Source: G964291335 sp964291335
GTDB lineage: Bacteria > Chloroflexota > Dehalococcoidia > Lucifugimonadales > UBA3495
Assembly (NCBI GenBank): GCA_964291335.2
Contig: OZ219748.1
Span: forward strand, 248,001-312,000
Length of the DNA: 64,000 nt
Reading direction: 5' to 3'
Part shown: positions 8,010-15,535 of the stretch, piece by piece
Position numbering within the stretch: position 1 is the first letter of the stretch
How the letters are laid out: the number at the start of each line of letters is the position of its first letter
Made by a program: the position numbers and the translations under genes
Notes under the pieces: generated by a model
Databases searched by the model: none
What the model saw: the letters and a program-made list of their open reading frames with translations, nothing else
What the model was told of the DNA's origin: nothing

Positions 8010-8900
8010 TCAGGCGGCCGGGCCGTGTTCCAGCCACCACCGGGCAATGTCAACCCGGCGGGCGAACCATACGTTGGGAAAGCCTCTGGCGTATTCCAGG
8101 AACCGGGCTACTGCCTGGGAGCGCGCCGGTCGGCCGGCGATACGGCAATGCAGGCCCACCGACATCATCTTGGGATAAGCGGCTCCTTCGGCGTAGAGGC
8201 AGTCAAAAGACGCCTTCAGGTATTCGTAGAAATCGCCGGGGCTGACCAGTCCGCCCCGCCAGAACCGGGCGTCGTTGGTCTCGAAACTGTAGGGAAGCAC
8301 CAGCCAGGGCCGGTTATGCACCGTTACGTAATAAGGCAGGTCATCGTTGGCGGCAATGCTGTCGTAAATGAAGCCTCCTTCGGCGGCTACCAACTCCCGG
8401 GTATTGACGCTGGGGCCGTAGCGGGTGAACCAGCCCAGGGGCCGTTGTCCGGTAGTCCGCTCCATAGAAGCAATGGTTCGCTGAATATCCTGCCGTTCTT
8501 CTTCCCGTTCCATGCGGTGAGCCTCGGTCCAGCGGTAACCGTGGCCGCAAGGTTCATGGCCGCGGGCCACTATTTCCTGCGCCACCTCCGGGTTGCGCTC
8601 CAGCGCCAGGGCGCAGCAGTAAAAGGTTGCCGGCGCAGCGTACCGGTCGAACAAATCCAGCAGCCGCCAGACTCCTACCCGACTGCCGTATTCAAAAAAA
8701 GACTCGTTGAATAAATCCCGCTGTCCTGCCGGAATGGGTGAAGGCACTTCATTGTTGGTCTCGTGGCAGTCATCGCCATCGAGCAGAGAATACTCGGAGC
8801 CTTCTTCGTAATTGACTACCAGGGAAACGGCGATGCGGGCGCCTTCAGGCCACTCAATCCGGGGCGTTTTGCGTCCGTATCCGACAAAATCGCGCAGCAT
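8010..8900 (-). CDS. Polysaccharide deacetylase family protein (PuuE allantoinase-like)
   Basis: A 296-residue NodB-fold carbohydrate-esterase protein of the PuuE type, a group that includes cofactor-independent allantoinases and putative peptidoglycan/urate-pathway amidohydrolases. Marks are VSLVVNYEEGSEYSLL at the first strand, FFEYGSRVGVWRLLDLF, ATFYCCALALERNPEVA, the GHEPCGHGYRW block containing the active-site His, GWFTRYGPSVNTRELV, and the C-terminal SVGLHCRIAGRP. No other purine-degradation genes are nearby, so the substrate is left open. No strong Shine-Dalgarno is seen at the ATG, but a TATAAT with a fair -35 lies about 40 bases upstream. Confidence 0.82.
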   Translation of the reverse strand: MLRDFVGYGRKTPRIEWPEGARIAVSLVVNYEEGSEYSLLDGDDCHETNNEVPSPIPAGQRDLFNESFFEYGSRVGVWRLLDLFDRYAAPATFYCCALALERNPEVAQEIVARGHEPCGHGYRWTEAHRMEREEERQDIQRTIASMERTTGQRPLGWFTRYGPSVNTRELVAAEGGFIYDSIAANDDLPYYVTVHNRPWLVLPYSFETNDARFWRGGLVSPGDFYEYLKASFDCLYAEGAAYPKMMSVGLHCRIAGRPARSQAVARFLEYARGFPNVWFARRVDIARWWLEHGPAA

Positions 8901-8940
8901 GGCGTAGGATGAACTCCCTTACAAGCCTTGTTCCGACGCT

Positions 8941-8970
8941 ATTATAACCGTTTCGAAAGGGTGCCGACAA
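8941..8970 (-). promoter_or_regulatory. Candidate promoter for the PuuE-like gene
   Basis: On the minus strand TTGTCG (8970-8965), an 18-base spacer and a perfect TATAAT (8946-8941) lie upstream of the start codon at 8900. Confidence 0.55.
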
Positions 8971-9033
8971 AGGCCCGTCGCAATCAGGTTGACCCCTGCG
9001 ACGGGGTTGCCGGCGGCTTTTCCGGCTTCCATG

Positions 9034-9152
9034 CTGATGATGTCCCGGGGCTGATGATGTCCCGGGGCTGATGATGCCCCGGGGCTGATGATGTCCCGGG
9101 GCTGATGATGTCCCGGGGCTGCTGATGTCCCGGGGCTGCTGATGCCCCGGGC
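9034..9152. repeat. 17-bp tandem repeat, seven copies
   Basis: Seven head-to-tail copies of CTGATGATGTCCCGGGG, the first, second, fourth and fifth identical, the others differing by T-to-C at the tenth base or A-to-C at the fourth, the last also ending GC. Each unit contains CCCGGG, itself palindromic, so the array can form many small hairpins. The 529-base divergent region 8901-9429 that holds it shows no gene; apart from the array it carries promoters for the genes on both sides. Confidence 0.95.
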
Positions 9153-9306
9153 TTGACTGCACCGGCGGAACCGACAAGTCTGTGGGTATCAAGAGAGGGT
9201 GAGCGGCGCAGGATGATGCCGGGGCCGGCGGTGGAAATGCCGCGGTGAAGTGAATGCGCTCCGGTATGTTCGGCAGCGGCCTGGTATAAAAGGTTGCCTT
9301 TCCTGG

Positions 9307-9382
9307 TTGTAGAATGGGCTGGAGCGGTTATAATGCCCGGCATGGGCCTGGTTGCCTTAAATGATGCCTTATGCGGTATAAT
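9307..9382 (+). promoter_or_regulatory. Candidate tandem promoters for the oligopeptide-type ATPase pair
   Basis: Two TATAAT boxes lie ahead of the gene: one at 9329-9334 with TTGTAG 16 bases upstream, and one at 9377-9382 with TTGCCT 19 bases upstream. Both would give short leaders to the ATG at 9430. Confidence 0.5.
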
Positions 9383-9429
9383 CGTTTTTGCTGCGGAAAG
9401 AACCCGATTTCGCAGGAGTGGAGCGATTT

Positions 9430-10416
9430 ATGGCGGCTGCCTTGCCGGAAAAAGACCTGGTTCTGGAAGTAGAAGACCTCCGCACTTATTTCAGCACCCG
9501 CTGGGGTACGGTGAAAGCGGTAGATGGAGTAAGCTTCAACCTGCGGCAGAGTGAAACCCTGGGCATTGTTGGCGAATCCGGTTGCGGCAAATCGGTAACC
9601 ATGCTGTCCCTGATGCGGCTGATTCCCCAGCCGCCCGGCGAAATCGTTGGGGGGCGTATAGTTCTGCAAGGCCAGGACCTGCTCCAGCTTTCCGAGCAGG
9701 AGATGAGCAAGGTGCGAGGCAGCCGGATTGCGTTGATTATTCAAGACCCCATGACCTCGCTGAACCCGGTATTTTCCATAGGCAGCCAGGTTAACGAGGC
9801 AATCCGGATTCACCAGGATATACCCAGGCGTCGCATTCTGGAACGCACTTTGTCGGTGCTGCGCCAGGTGAACATTCCCGCCGCCGAGTCCCGGGTGAAG
9901 GATTATCCCCACCAATTGAGCGGCGGCATGCGCCAGCGCGTAGTAGGGGCTATTGGAATCTCCTGCGAGCCGGCGGTGCTGATTGCCGACGAGCCAACCA
10001 CCTCTCTGGATGTTACGATTCAGGCCCAGTATCTGAAACTGCTCAAAGACTTGCAGCAGCAGCAAAACCTGGCTCTGGTCTTTATAACCCACGACTTTGG
10101 CGTGGTAGCCAGGATGTGCGACCGGGTGGCGGTGATGTACGCCGGCAAAGTGGTAGAAACCGGCGGTGTCCGGGAGATTTTCAATAACCCCTCTCACCCT
10201 TATACCGAGGCGCTGCTGGCCTCGGTGCCGAAACTGGAAGAAGACGTCGAGCGGCTATATGCTATTGAAGGGCAGCCGCCGGCCCTCCATAACCTGCCGC
10301 CGGGCTGTTCCTTCGCCGACCGCTGCCCCTACGTGATGGAGCGCTGCCGCGCCGAATACCCGCCGGCGTTCCAGGTAACCGATTCCCACCAGGCCGCTTG
10401 CTGGAGGTTGGAATGA
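9430..10416 (+). CDS. ABC transporter ATP-binding protein, OppD/DppD type
   Basis: A 328-residue ATPase of the peptide/nickel/opine uptake family. Walker A GESGCGKS, signature LSGGMRQR, Walker B VLIADEPTTSLD and the H-loop FITHDFG are all present, and the C-terminal oligo_HPY domain with a Cys cluster (PPGCSFADRCPYVMERC) identifies the OppD/DppD branch, whose cysteines bind an iron-sulfur cluster in some members. The ATG at 9430 is chosen because GGAGTGGAG precedes it and the family N-terminus begins there. The stop overlaps the start of the partner ATPase (ATGA). No permease or binding-protein gene is found next to the pair. Confidence 0.92.
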   Translation: MAAALPEKDLVLEVEDLRTYFSTRWGTVKAVDGVSFNLRQSETLGIVGESGCGKSVTMLSLMRLIPQPPGEIVGGRIVLQGQDLLQLSEQEMSKVRGSRIALIIQDPMTSLNPVFSIGSQVNEAIRIHQDIPRRRILERTLSVLRQVNIPAAESRVKDYPHQLSGGMRQRVVGAIGISCEPAVLIADEPTTSLDVTIQAQYLKLLKDLQQQQNLALVFITHDFGVVARMCDRVAVMYAGKVVETGGVREIFNNPSHPYTEALLASVPKLEEDVERLYAIEGQPPALHNLPPGCSFADRCPYVMERCRAEYPPAFQVTDSHQAACWRLE

Positions 10417-11432
10417 CCACGGTAGAACCAGGGGCCGACGAAAAGGCCAGCGGGACGCCGCTCCTGGAAGTTAAAGACTTGAAGAAATACTTCCCGGTAA
10501 CCAGGGGGCTGCTGTTTTCGCGCACGACCGGGCACCTTAAGGCAGTGGACGGCATTTCCTTTCAGGTAGAACGGGGCAAGACTCTGGGTATTGTGGGGGA
10601 GTCGGGCTGCGGAAAAAGCACTACTGCCAAACTGCTGCTGATGCTGGAAGAACCTACCGAGGGCAGTATTTTATTTGAAGGGGAGGATATTCACCGGGCC
10701 AACTCCGGGCAGCGAAAGGAATATCGCAGTTCGGTTCAGGCGGTTTTCCAGGACCCCTGGAGTTCGCTTAACCCCCGGATGCGGGTGCGCCACCTGATTG
10801 CCGAACCCATGGAAATCAACTGGGATGTGAGCCGGCAGGAGGTTGAACAGCGGGTACAGAAGCTGCTCAGCGACGTGGGTCTCAATTCCTACCATGCGAA
10901 CCTTTACCCTCACGAGTTCAGCGGCGGGCAGCGGCAGCGCCTGGCCATTGCCCGCGGGCTGGCCTTGCACCCGAAAATGATTGTTCTCGATGAGCCGGTC
11001 TCTGCCCTTGACGTTTCCATCCGGGCCCAGATAATGAACCTGTTGAAAGACTTGCAGGCGGAGTACGAGGTCAGCTACCTGCTCATTGCCCATCATCTGG
11101 CCACGGTAAGGTATATGTGCGACTGGGTGGCGGTGATGTACCTGGGCCAGATTGTGGAGTATGCGCCGGTAAGGGACTTGTTCAACAACCCGCTGCACCC
11201 TTATACCAAGGCGCTTATGTCGGCAGCTTTACCCTCGCACCCGGACATTGAACAGGAAGAGCTAATCCTGACCGGCGAGGTTCCCTCTCCGTTAAATCCC
11301 CCGGAGGGGTGTCGTTTCCATACCCGCTGCCCGATGGCCATGGCTCTTTGCGCCGTCAAGGCGCCGGCGACCCGCGAGGTGGCGCAAGGACATACTACTG
11401 CCTGTCATCTGTACGGCGAGGCAGATAACTAG
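10413..11432 (+). CDS. ABC transporter ATP-binding protein, OppF/DppF type
   Basis: A 339-residue second ATPase that would pair with the preceding one to energise an oligopeptide-type importer. It shows Walker A GESGCGKST, Q-loop FQDPWSSLNPRMRV, signature FSGGQRQR, Walker B MIVLDEPVSALDVS and the oligo_HPY tail PEGCRFHTRCPMAMALC. Translation starts at an ATG overlapping the upstream stop and preceded by GGAGG, so the two are translationally coupled. The next gene is convergent and ends 13 bases away, with no room for permeases; the membrane and solute-binding parts must be encoded elsewhere. Confidence 0.92.
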   Translation: MTTVEPGADEKASGTPLLEVKDLKKYFPVTRGLLFSRTTGHLKAVDGISFQVERGKTLGIVGESGCGKSTTAKLLLMLEEPTEGSILFEGEDIHRANSGQRKEYRSSVQAVFQDPWSSLNPRMRVRHLIAEPMEINWDVSRQEVEQRVQKLLSDVGLNSYHANLYPHEFSGGQRQRLAIARGLALHPKMIVLDEPVSALDVSIRAQIMNLLKDLQAEYEVSYLLIAHHLATVRYMCDWVAVMYLGQIVEYAPVRDLFNNPLHPYTKALMSAALPSHPDIEQEELILTGEVPSPLNPPEGCRFHTRCPMAMALCAVKAPATREVAQGHTTACHLYGEADN

Positions 11433-11445
11433 AAACGGCCGTCCG

Positions 11446-12639
11446 CTAGGGCCCCTCCGCATAGATACCAAAGGTGAAGGCATAAACGCCAAACTGGTCC
11501 GAGTTGGCGCTTAACCTTAATTCCCGGCGCTGCGCGTAGCTGGGGCTGTCCACTACCTGATACATGCGGGATTCCCCGACCTCCAGGTAGCTTTCACCAT
11601 CGGGGCCAATGGCAACATCGCTGGCCCGGTTTTCCTCAGTCAGGAATGCGCCGTCCAGGGTAACCCGCACCCGATAGCTTTCTTCTCCCGCGTTGGTTAA
11701 CACCGCATTAACGGTTCGCGCCGAATATACCAGGGCCACGTAATCCTGGTAGCCGTCGGTCTGCCGGGCATGGCGGGCCCGCTGGGCTTCTACCCGCCAC
11801 CGGCCGTTGAAGAACAGGAGGTCTGGAGGCAAATATTCCGGGGCTGCCAGGTCTAAAGTCCGGCCTTCCTGCCGGTAATACTCCGACTGCCCGACATAGC
11901 CTTGCCCATAGTGCTTGAGATAGAAGGCGCCCCGGGCAAAACCGGCGTAAAGTTCGGGAGTAACGTACCGATCCGGTGCGGCCTGGTAGGCAGCATCCGG
12001 AACCTGGTCTCCGCCGGAAACCGGCGAGTCATCGGATAAATCGGCGCCGGCCTCGGTCAGCAGCTGGCGCAGCCGTTCTTCCATTTCAACGTACCCGCCT
12101 TCACCAATCCGATGGTAACGTATCCGTCCCTCTGCATCAACCAGAAATTTGGTGGGCCAGGCAGAGTTAAGGTAGTTATCCCAGGTTACATAATCGTTGT
12201 CCAAAGCCACCGGCCAGGTTACCTGGTAAAGCCGCATGGCTTGCTGCACCTTTTTCTGCTCCTTTTCGAACTCGAACTCCGGGGTGTGGATCCCTAAAAT
12301 AACCAGACCATCATCGGCGTATTGCTGCTGCCATTGCCTCAACTGAGGCAGCGTACGGACACAGTTAACTCAAGTGTAAGTCCAGAAATCCAGCAATACT
12401 ACCTGCCCACGCAGGTCGGCGATAGCGTGAGGCTGGCCGTTAAGCCAGGCGGTTATGCCTTCGATTTCCGGAGCGGCAGAAGCAGGGCGGGAAAACTGGC
12501 CCATTGCGCCCCCGGCCGGCTGGCCCAAAAGAGGCCCGGCAAACCACACAACGCCGGCCAGAACAGCCAGCAGCAAGCCGGCGGTCAGGGCGGGCCAGGG
12601 TATTCGGCGAGGGGGGTTGACCCGGGTTTCGTGGCTCAT
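11446..12639 (-). CDS. Thioredoxin/DipZ-C selenoprotein, UVNC active site (TGA read as Sec)
   Basis: A 397-residue redoxin interrupted by one TGA (12370-12372, codon 90). Read as selenocysteine it gives LLDFWTYT-U-VNC-VRTLP, again replacing the first Cys of the CxxC motif. Residues 17-37 form a membrane anchor or signal; residues about 60-200 are the thioredoxin domain (ILGIHTPEFEFEKE, WPVALDNDYVTW, WPTKFLVDAEG); the rest matches the DipZ-type thioredoxin-like C-terminal beta domain (TPELYAGFARG, AQRARHA, a run of strands to the end). The protein is expected outside the membrane, reducing disulfides or peroxides. A tight hairpin follows the TGA at the SECIS position. A GGAGG lies 12 bases before the ATG, a little far. 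The upstream neighbour on the same strand is the duplicated-domain protein. Confidence 0.88.
12335..12369 (-). other. Candidate bacterial SECIS element of the second selenoprotein
   Basis: On the minus strand the RNA after the UGA forms a perfect six-pair stem UGCCUC/GAGGCA (12350-12345 with 12340-12335) closed by the tetraloop AGUU. The loop starts 25 nt after the UGA and has G at its second position, matching the bacterial SECIS rule. Confidence 0.7.
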
Positions 12640-12753
12640 TCAGGAAGCGAACCTCCGTCCGGTGGCCGGTTAAAAGAGGCCGGTAAAATGCGCCGGGCTG
12701 ACAGGCAGGCGGCCAACCCGGCGCGCAGTTTGAGTTAAGGGGTGAAGGGGAGA

Positions 12754-13620
12754 TTAGCGCGGCGTCAGGTTGGGGGTAGCCGGGCCGTCCATGACGACAA
12801 CATCACCGGCCGGCTGCAATTCGCGAGCCTTGGCTTCCACGTCCGGCATGATGGAGTCAATCAGGTCCTGATCCAGGTCAGCGGCAACGCCGGGGTAGCC
12901 GGCCCGCGTAATCATTTCCTTCAGGTCCTTATTCTTGAAACGGTTCAGGGTCCATTCCAGGGTATCGGGAACCAGGGTCCGGTCCCAGAAAATACGGTGG
13001 TTCTTGTTCCGGGGGCCGTAGTGGTAGTGGGGAGCGTCCCGGAAACAGTCAAAAGCCAGCAGTTCAGTCTCTTCGGTGTAGGTGCGGCCGGGGGTGCCGG
13101 CCAAATCGGCCAAGACGTGAATTGCCAGGCCTCCATCGCCGCCGGCCTGCTTGCGCAGTTCAAGCCCGAAGCGGATGTTGCCGGCCTCGAAGATGTCGTG
13201 GCCCCGGTTGTGCTTAACGGTGTTGCGACCGGTGGCATATACCTCGCGGGCCGTGGACTCTACCTCGTCCAGAACGGCACTGACCTGACCCATATTAACG
13301 CTGTTGGCTACGTCCTCGTAGCCGGCTTCCTTCAGCATGGCGGGGAGATTATTCCGTATCTGCTTCACCGACCACATAATCGGGTTGCCGTCCACGGTAG
13401 GGTCCATCCGGCACAGCTTGTTCTTGCTTTCCGGCCCATAAACGTAACTACGCTCAATGTCAAAGCAGTTGAACCGAAGCAAGACCGTGTCGTCAGCTTC
13501 CACCAGGATTACCACGCCCTGATCGGAGTGGTCCTGAAGGTTGCCGTCCCAGAGCTCGTGCTGTACCACGAAGCTGACCGCGCCGGCATCAATCCTGGTC
13601 CTTGCAGCCTGCTGCATCAT
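12754..13620 (-). CDS. Hypothetical protein with two tandem copies of one domain
   Basis: A protein of 288 residues with no function I can assign. It consists of two related halves. The first has a strand-rich stretch, LLRFNCFDIERSYVYGPESKNK, then MDPTVDGNPIMWSVKQI-R-N-N-L and LKEAGYEDVANSV; the second has LLAFDCFRDAPHYHYGPRNKNH, DRTLVPDTLEWTLNRFKNKDL and ITRAGYPGVAADL. Shared positions include F-x-C-F, H/Y-Y-x-YGP-x-x-KN, the D-P/L-x-x-W block and the AGY turn. The first residues and the short tail fall outside the repeat. The ATG at 13620 follows AGGAGG at 8 bases; the frame is open further up. No signal peptide is seen. A TATAAT lies at 13806-13801 on the minus strand. It may share transcription with the downstream selenoprotein gene 114 bases away. 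Confidence 0.75.
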   Translation of the reverse strand: MMQQAARTRIDAGAVSFVVQHELWDGNLQDHSDQGVVILVEADDTVLLRFNCFDIERSYVYGPESKNKLCRMDPTVDGNPIMWSVKQIRNNLPAMLKEAGYEDVANSVNMGQVSAVLDEVESTAREVYATGRNTVKHNRGHDIFEAGNIRFGLELRKQAGGDGGLAIHVLADLAGTPGRTYTEETELLAFDCFRDAPHYHYGPRNKNHRIFWDRTLVPDTLEWTLNRFKNKDLKEMITRAGYPGVAADLDQDLIDSIMPDVEAKARELQPAGDVVVMDGPATPNLTPR

Positions 13621-13727
13621 AGGGTAAACCTCCTGGAGAAAAATTTTATCAACCAAGGTAACGCTGCTAAAGTTACCCTACTGCACTGTACCCGATCAAG
13701 TCAACCTTCGGCGCAATGCCTGTCTCC

Positions 13728-13748
13728 GGCCGGCTTGACTTGCCGGCC
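13728..13748. repeat. Inverted repeat in the leader region of the duplicated-domain gene
   Basis: GGCCGGC and GCCGGCC form a perfect seven-pair hairpin with a 7-nt loop. It lies downstream of the zinc permease gene and upstream of the next minus-strand gene, without a T-run, so it may be a weak terminator or a leader structure. Confidence 0.4.
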
Positions 13749-13902
13749 TTCGGCAAATGGGTTCCTCACCAGCAACGACCCGGTACTACCTTACGACGCC
13801 ATTATAACACTTAATACAAGGGAATCCGCAATATTCAGCAGTGGGCGGCGGCCAAACGGCAACGCCTATAGACGCTTTGGGTCTGCCCAGGGAGCTGGCT
13901 TA

Positions 13903-14769
13903 TCAGGCTCTTTGGCGTTGCAGAATGGGCACTCGATGTTTCCAGCCAACCGATAGCAGGAAAAGGCTGAAGGCCACCAGGGCCATCACCGGGCCGGAGG
14001 GCAAATTGAAGTGGTAGGAAAGATAAAGCCCCGTGATACCGGATACGATTCCGGCCAACGCCGCTGCGAGCATAGCCTGGGTGAAACTTCGCGTGATTTG
14101 CAGAGCGGCTGCCGCCGGGGTAATGAGCATCGATATTACCAGAATTATCCCCACCGCTTGCAGGGCTACCACTACTACCATCGCCAGCAATGCCAGGAGG
14201 ACGTATTCGAGCTTTACTATCGGCAAGCCCACTACCGCAGCGCCGGTGGGGTCAAAATTGGAAAACACCAATTCCTTGTGCAGGGCGTACAGTACGAACA
14301 GCACGCCGCCGGCTACGCCCAGGGTAACGTACAACTCGATGGTGGATACCCCCAGCACATTGCCCAGCAGCACATCTTCCAGCCTGACCGGCACCGTAAC
14401 GCCCAGCGTCGCGGCAACGTTGAGCATGATGACTCCGACGGCGAACAGAGCGGCGAACAATATGCCTACCGAGGCGTCTTCCCCAACGCCGGCGCGCTTA
14501 ATCAGGTAGCCGCTAAACAGGGCCATCAAAATGGCCATGGGGATTCCTCCGGTAAATACGCTGGCCGCGGCCGTACCGAAGATGGCGGCCAGGACGATTC
14601 CGGGCAAGACCGAGTGGGCCAGCCCATCACTCATGAACCCCAGTCCCCGGGTTACGACGTAAACCCCGACGATTGGACACATGACGCCCACAATCGAGGC
14701 TACAATCAGGGCCCGCACCATGAAGCTGTATTGCAAGGGTTCGGCGAAAAGCTCAATGATGATGTCCAT
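13903..14769 (-). CDS. Metal (zinc/manganese) ABC transporter permease, ZnuB/AztB type
   Basis: A 288-residue permease of the ABC-3 family with about eight to nine membrane helices. Family signatures are VGVYVVTRGLGFMSDGLAHSVLPG near residue 35 and the C-terminal GITGLYLSYHFNLPSGP. It forms the channel for a metal ion delivered by the binding lipoprotein encoded two genes upstream. The second ATG of the frame is preferred because GGGAG lies 6 bases before it. The gene overlaps the end of the ATPase gene, showing tight coupling. Zinc is the likely substrate because the operon begins with a Fur/Zur-like regulator and includes an AztD-like domain. Confidence 0.92.
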   Translation of the reverse strand: MDIIIELFAEPLQYSFMVRALIVASIVGVMCPIVGVYVVTRGLGFMSDGLAHSVLPGIVLAAIFGTAAASVFTGGIPMAILMALFSGYLIKRAGVGEDASVGILFAALFAVGVIMLNVAATLGVTVPVRLEDVLLGNVLGVSTIELYVTLGVAGGVLFVLYALHKELVFSNFDPTGAAVVGLPIVKLEYVLLALLAMVVVVALQAVGIILVISMLITPAAAALQITRSFTQAMLAAALAGIVSGITGLYLSYHFNLPSGPVMALVAFSLFLLSVGWKHRVPILQRQRA

Positions 14770-15535
14770 CGTCATCTCCCGCCAAGCCGTGTCCGTGCGA
14801 GGGGACGGCGCCGAAGGGCCCGTAGAGCCGGGTCATTACCTCCTGGTTCAGCACTTCGCCGGGCGGCCCGCAGGCGCAGACATTGCAGTTAAGGCACAGG
14901 CATTCGTCGCAATAATGGGCCATATGATTAATGTCGTGGGACGACATCATGATGGTGCGTCCGTCGTCCCGCAGCTGCAACAGAATATCCATCAGGGTAT
15001 TCTGCGATGCTATGTCCACGCCGCTGAAGGCCTCGTCCAGGAGCAGTATATCGGCGCCCTGGGCCAGGGCGCGGGCGACAAATACGCGCTGACGCTGGCC
15101 CCCGGAAAGTTCATAGATTAGCGCTTTCCGCCGTTCCCACATCCCTACCCGGTGCAGCGACTCTTCCGCGATGGCCCGGTCGGCCCGGCCCGGTCGCCGG
15201 AGCCACCCGGCGTGCCGCACTCGCCCCTGCATAACTACATCCCATGCGCTGGCGGGTATGCGCGAGTTGACCCGCTCGAACTGGGGAACATAGGCGATGC
15301 TGCCGCGCGCTTTCTCAATTGGCCGGCCATGAATCCGCACCCTTCCCGAACTGGCCGGCAGAAGCGCTGTAATAACATTGAACAGAGTGCTTTTGCCGGC
15401 CCCATTGGGCCCTACGACCCCCATAATGCAACCGGGGCCGGCGCTGAAGGTTACCTTGTCCAGTATCTTGACGCCGGCAAACTCCACGGTTACTTCTTCA
15501 GCCGCCAATGGGGGGGCAGCTGCGGGGGTGGTCAT
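14753..15535 (-). CDS. Metal ABC transporter ATP-binding protein with Cys-rich insert, ZnuC/AztA type
   Basis: A 260-residue ATPase for the adjacent permease. Walker A GPNGAGKST, the Q-loop region YVPQFERVNSRIP, signature ELSGGQRQR, Walker B DILLLDEAFSGVD and H-loop MSSHDINH are intact. Two features are unusual: residues 209-222, which in relatives read like FDEVLLLNRRVIAFGP, here contain six cysteines in fourteen positions (CDECLCLNCNVCAC), and the tail ends HGHGLAGDDDGHHH. Both look like metal-binding sites on the cytoplasmic face. The ATG overlaps the TGA of the binding-protein gene. Confidence 0.92.
   Translation of the reverse strand: MTTPAAAPPLAAEEVTVEFAGVKILDKVTFSAGPGCIMGVVGPNGAGKSTLFNVITALLPASSGRVRIHGRPIEKARGSIAYVPQFERVNSRIPASAWDVVMQGRVRHAGWLRRPGRADRAIAEESLHRVGMWERRKALIYELSGGQRQRVFVARALAQGADILLLDEAFSGVDIASQNTLMDILLQLRDDGRTIMMSSHDINHMAHYCDECLCLNCNVCACGPPGEVLNQEVMTRLYGPFGAVPSHGHGLAGDDDGHHH

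Noticed and set aside
8984..9343. Minus-strand open frame with 17-residue repeats over the tandem array
   Set aside because: The protein periodicity is a by-product of a 17-bp DNA repeat; no ribosome site and low-complexity sequence.
12742..13956. 404-codon open frame antisense to the duplicated-domain gene
   Set aside because: The minus-strand gene has a strong ribosome site and internal repeat homology; the plus frame has neither.
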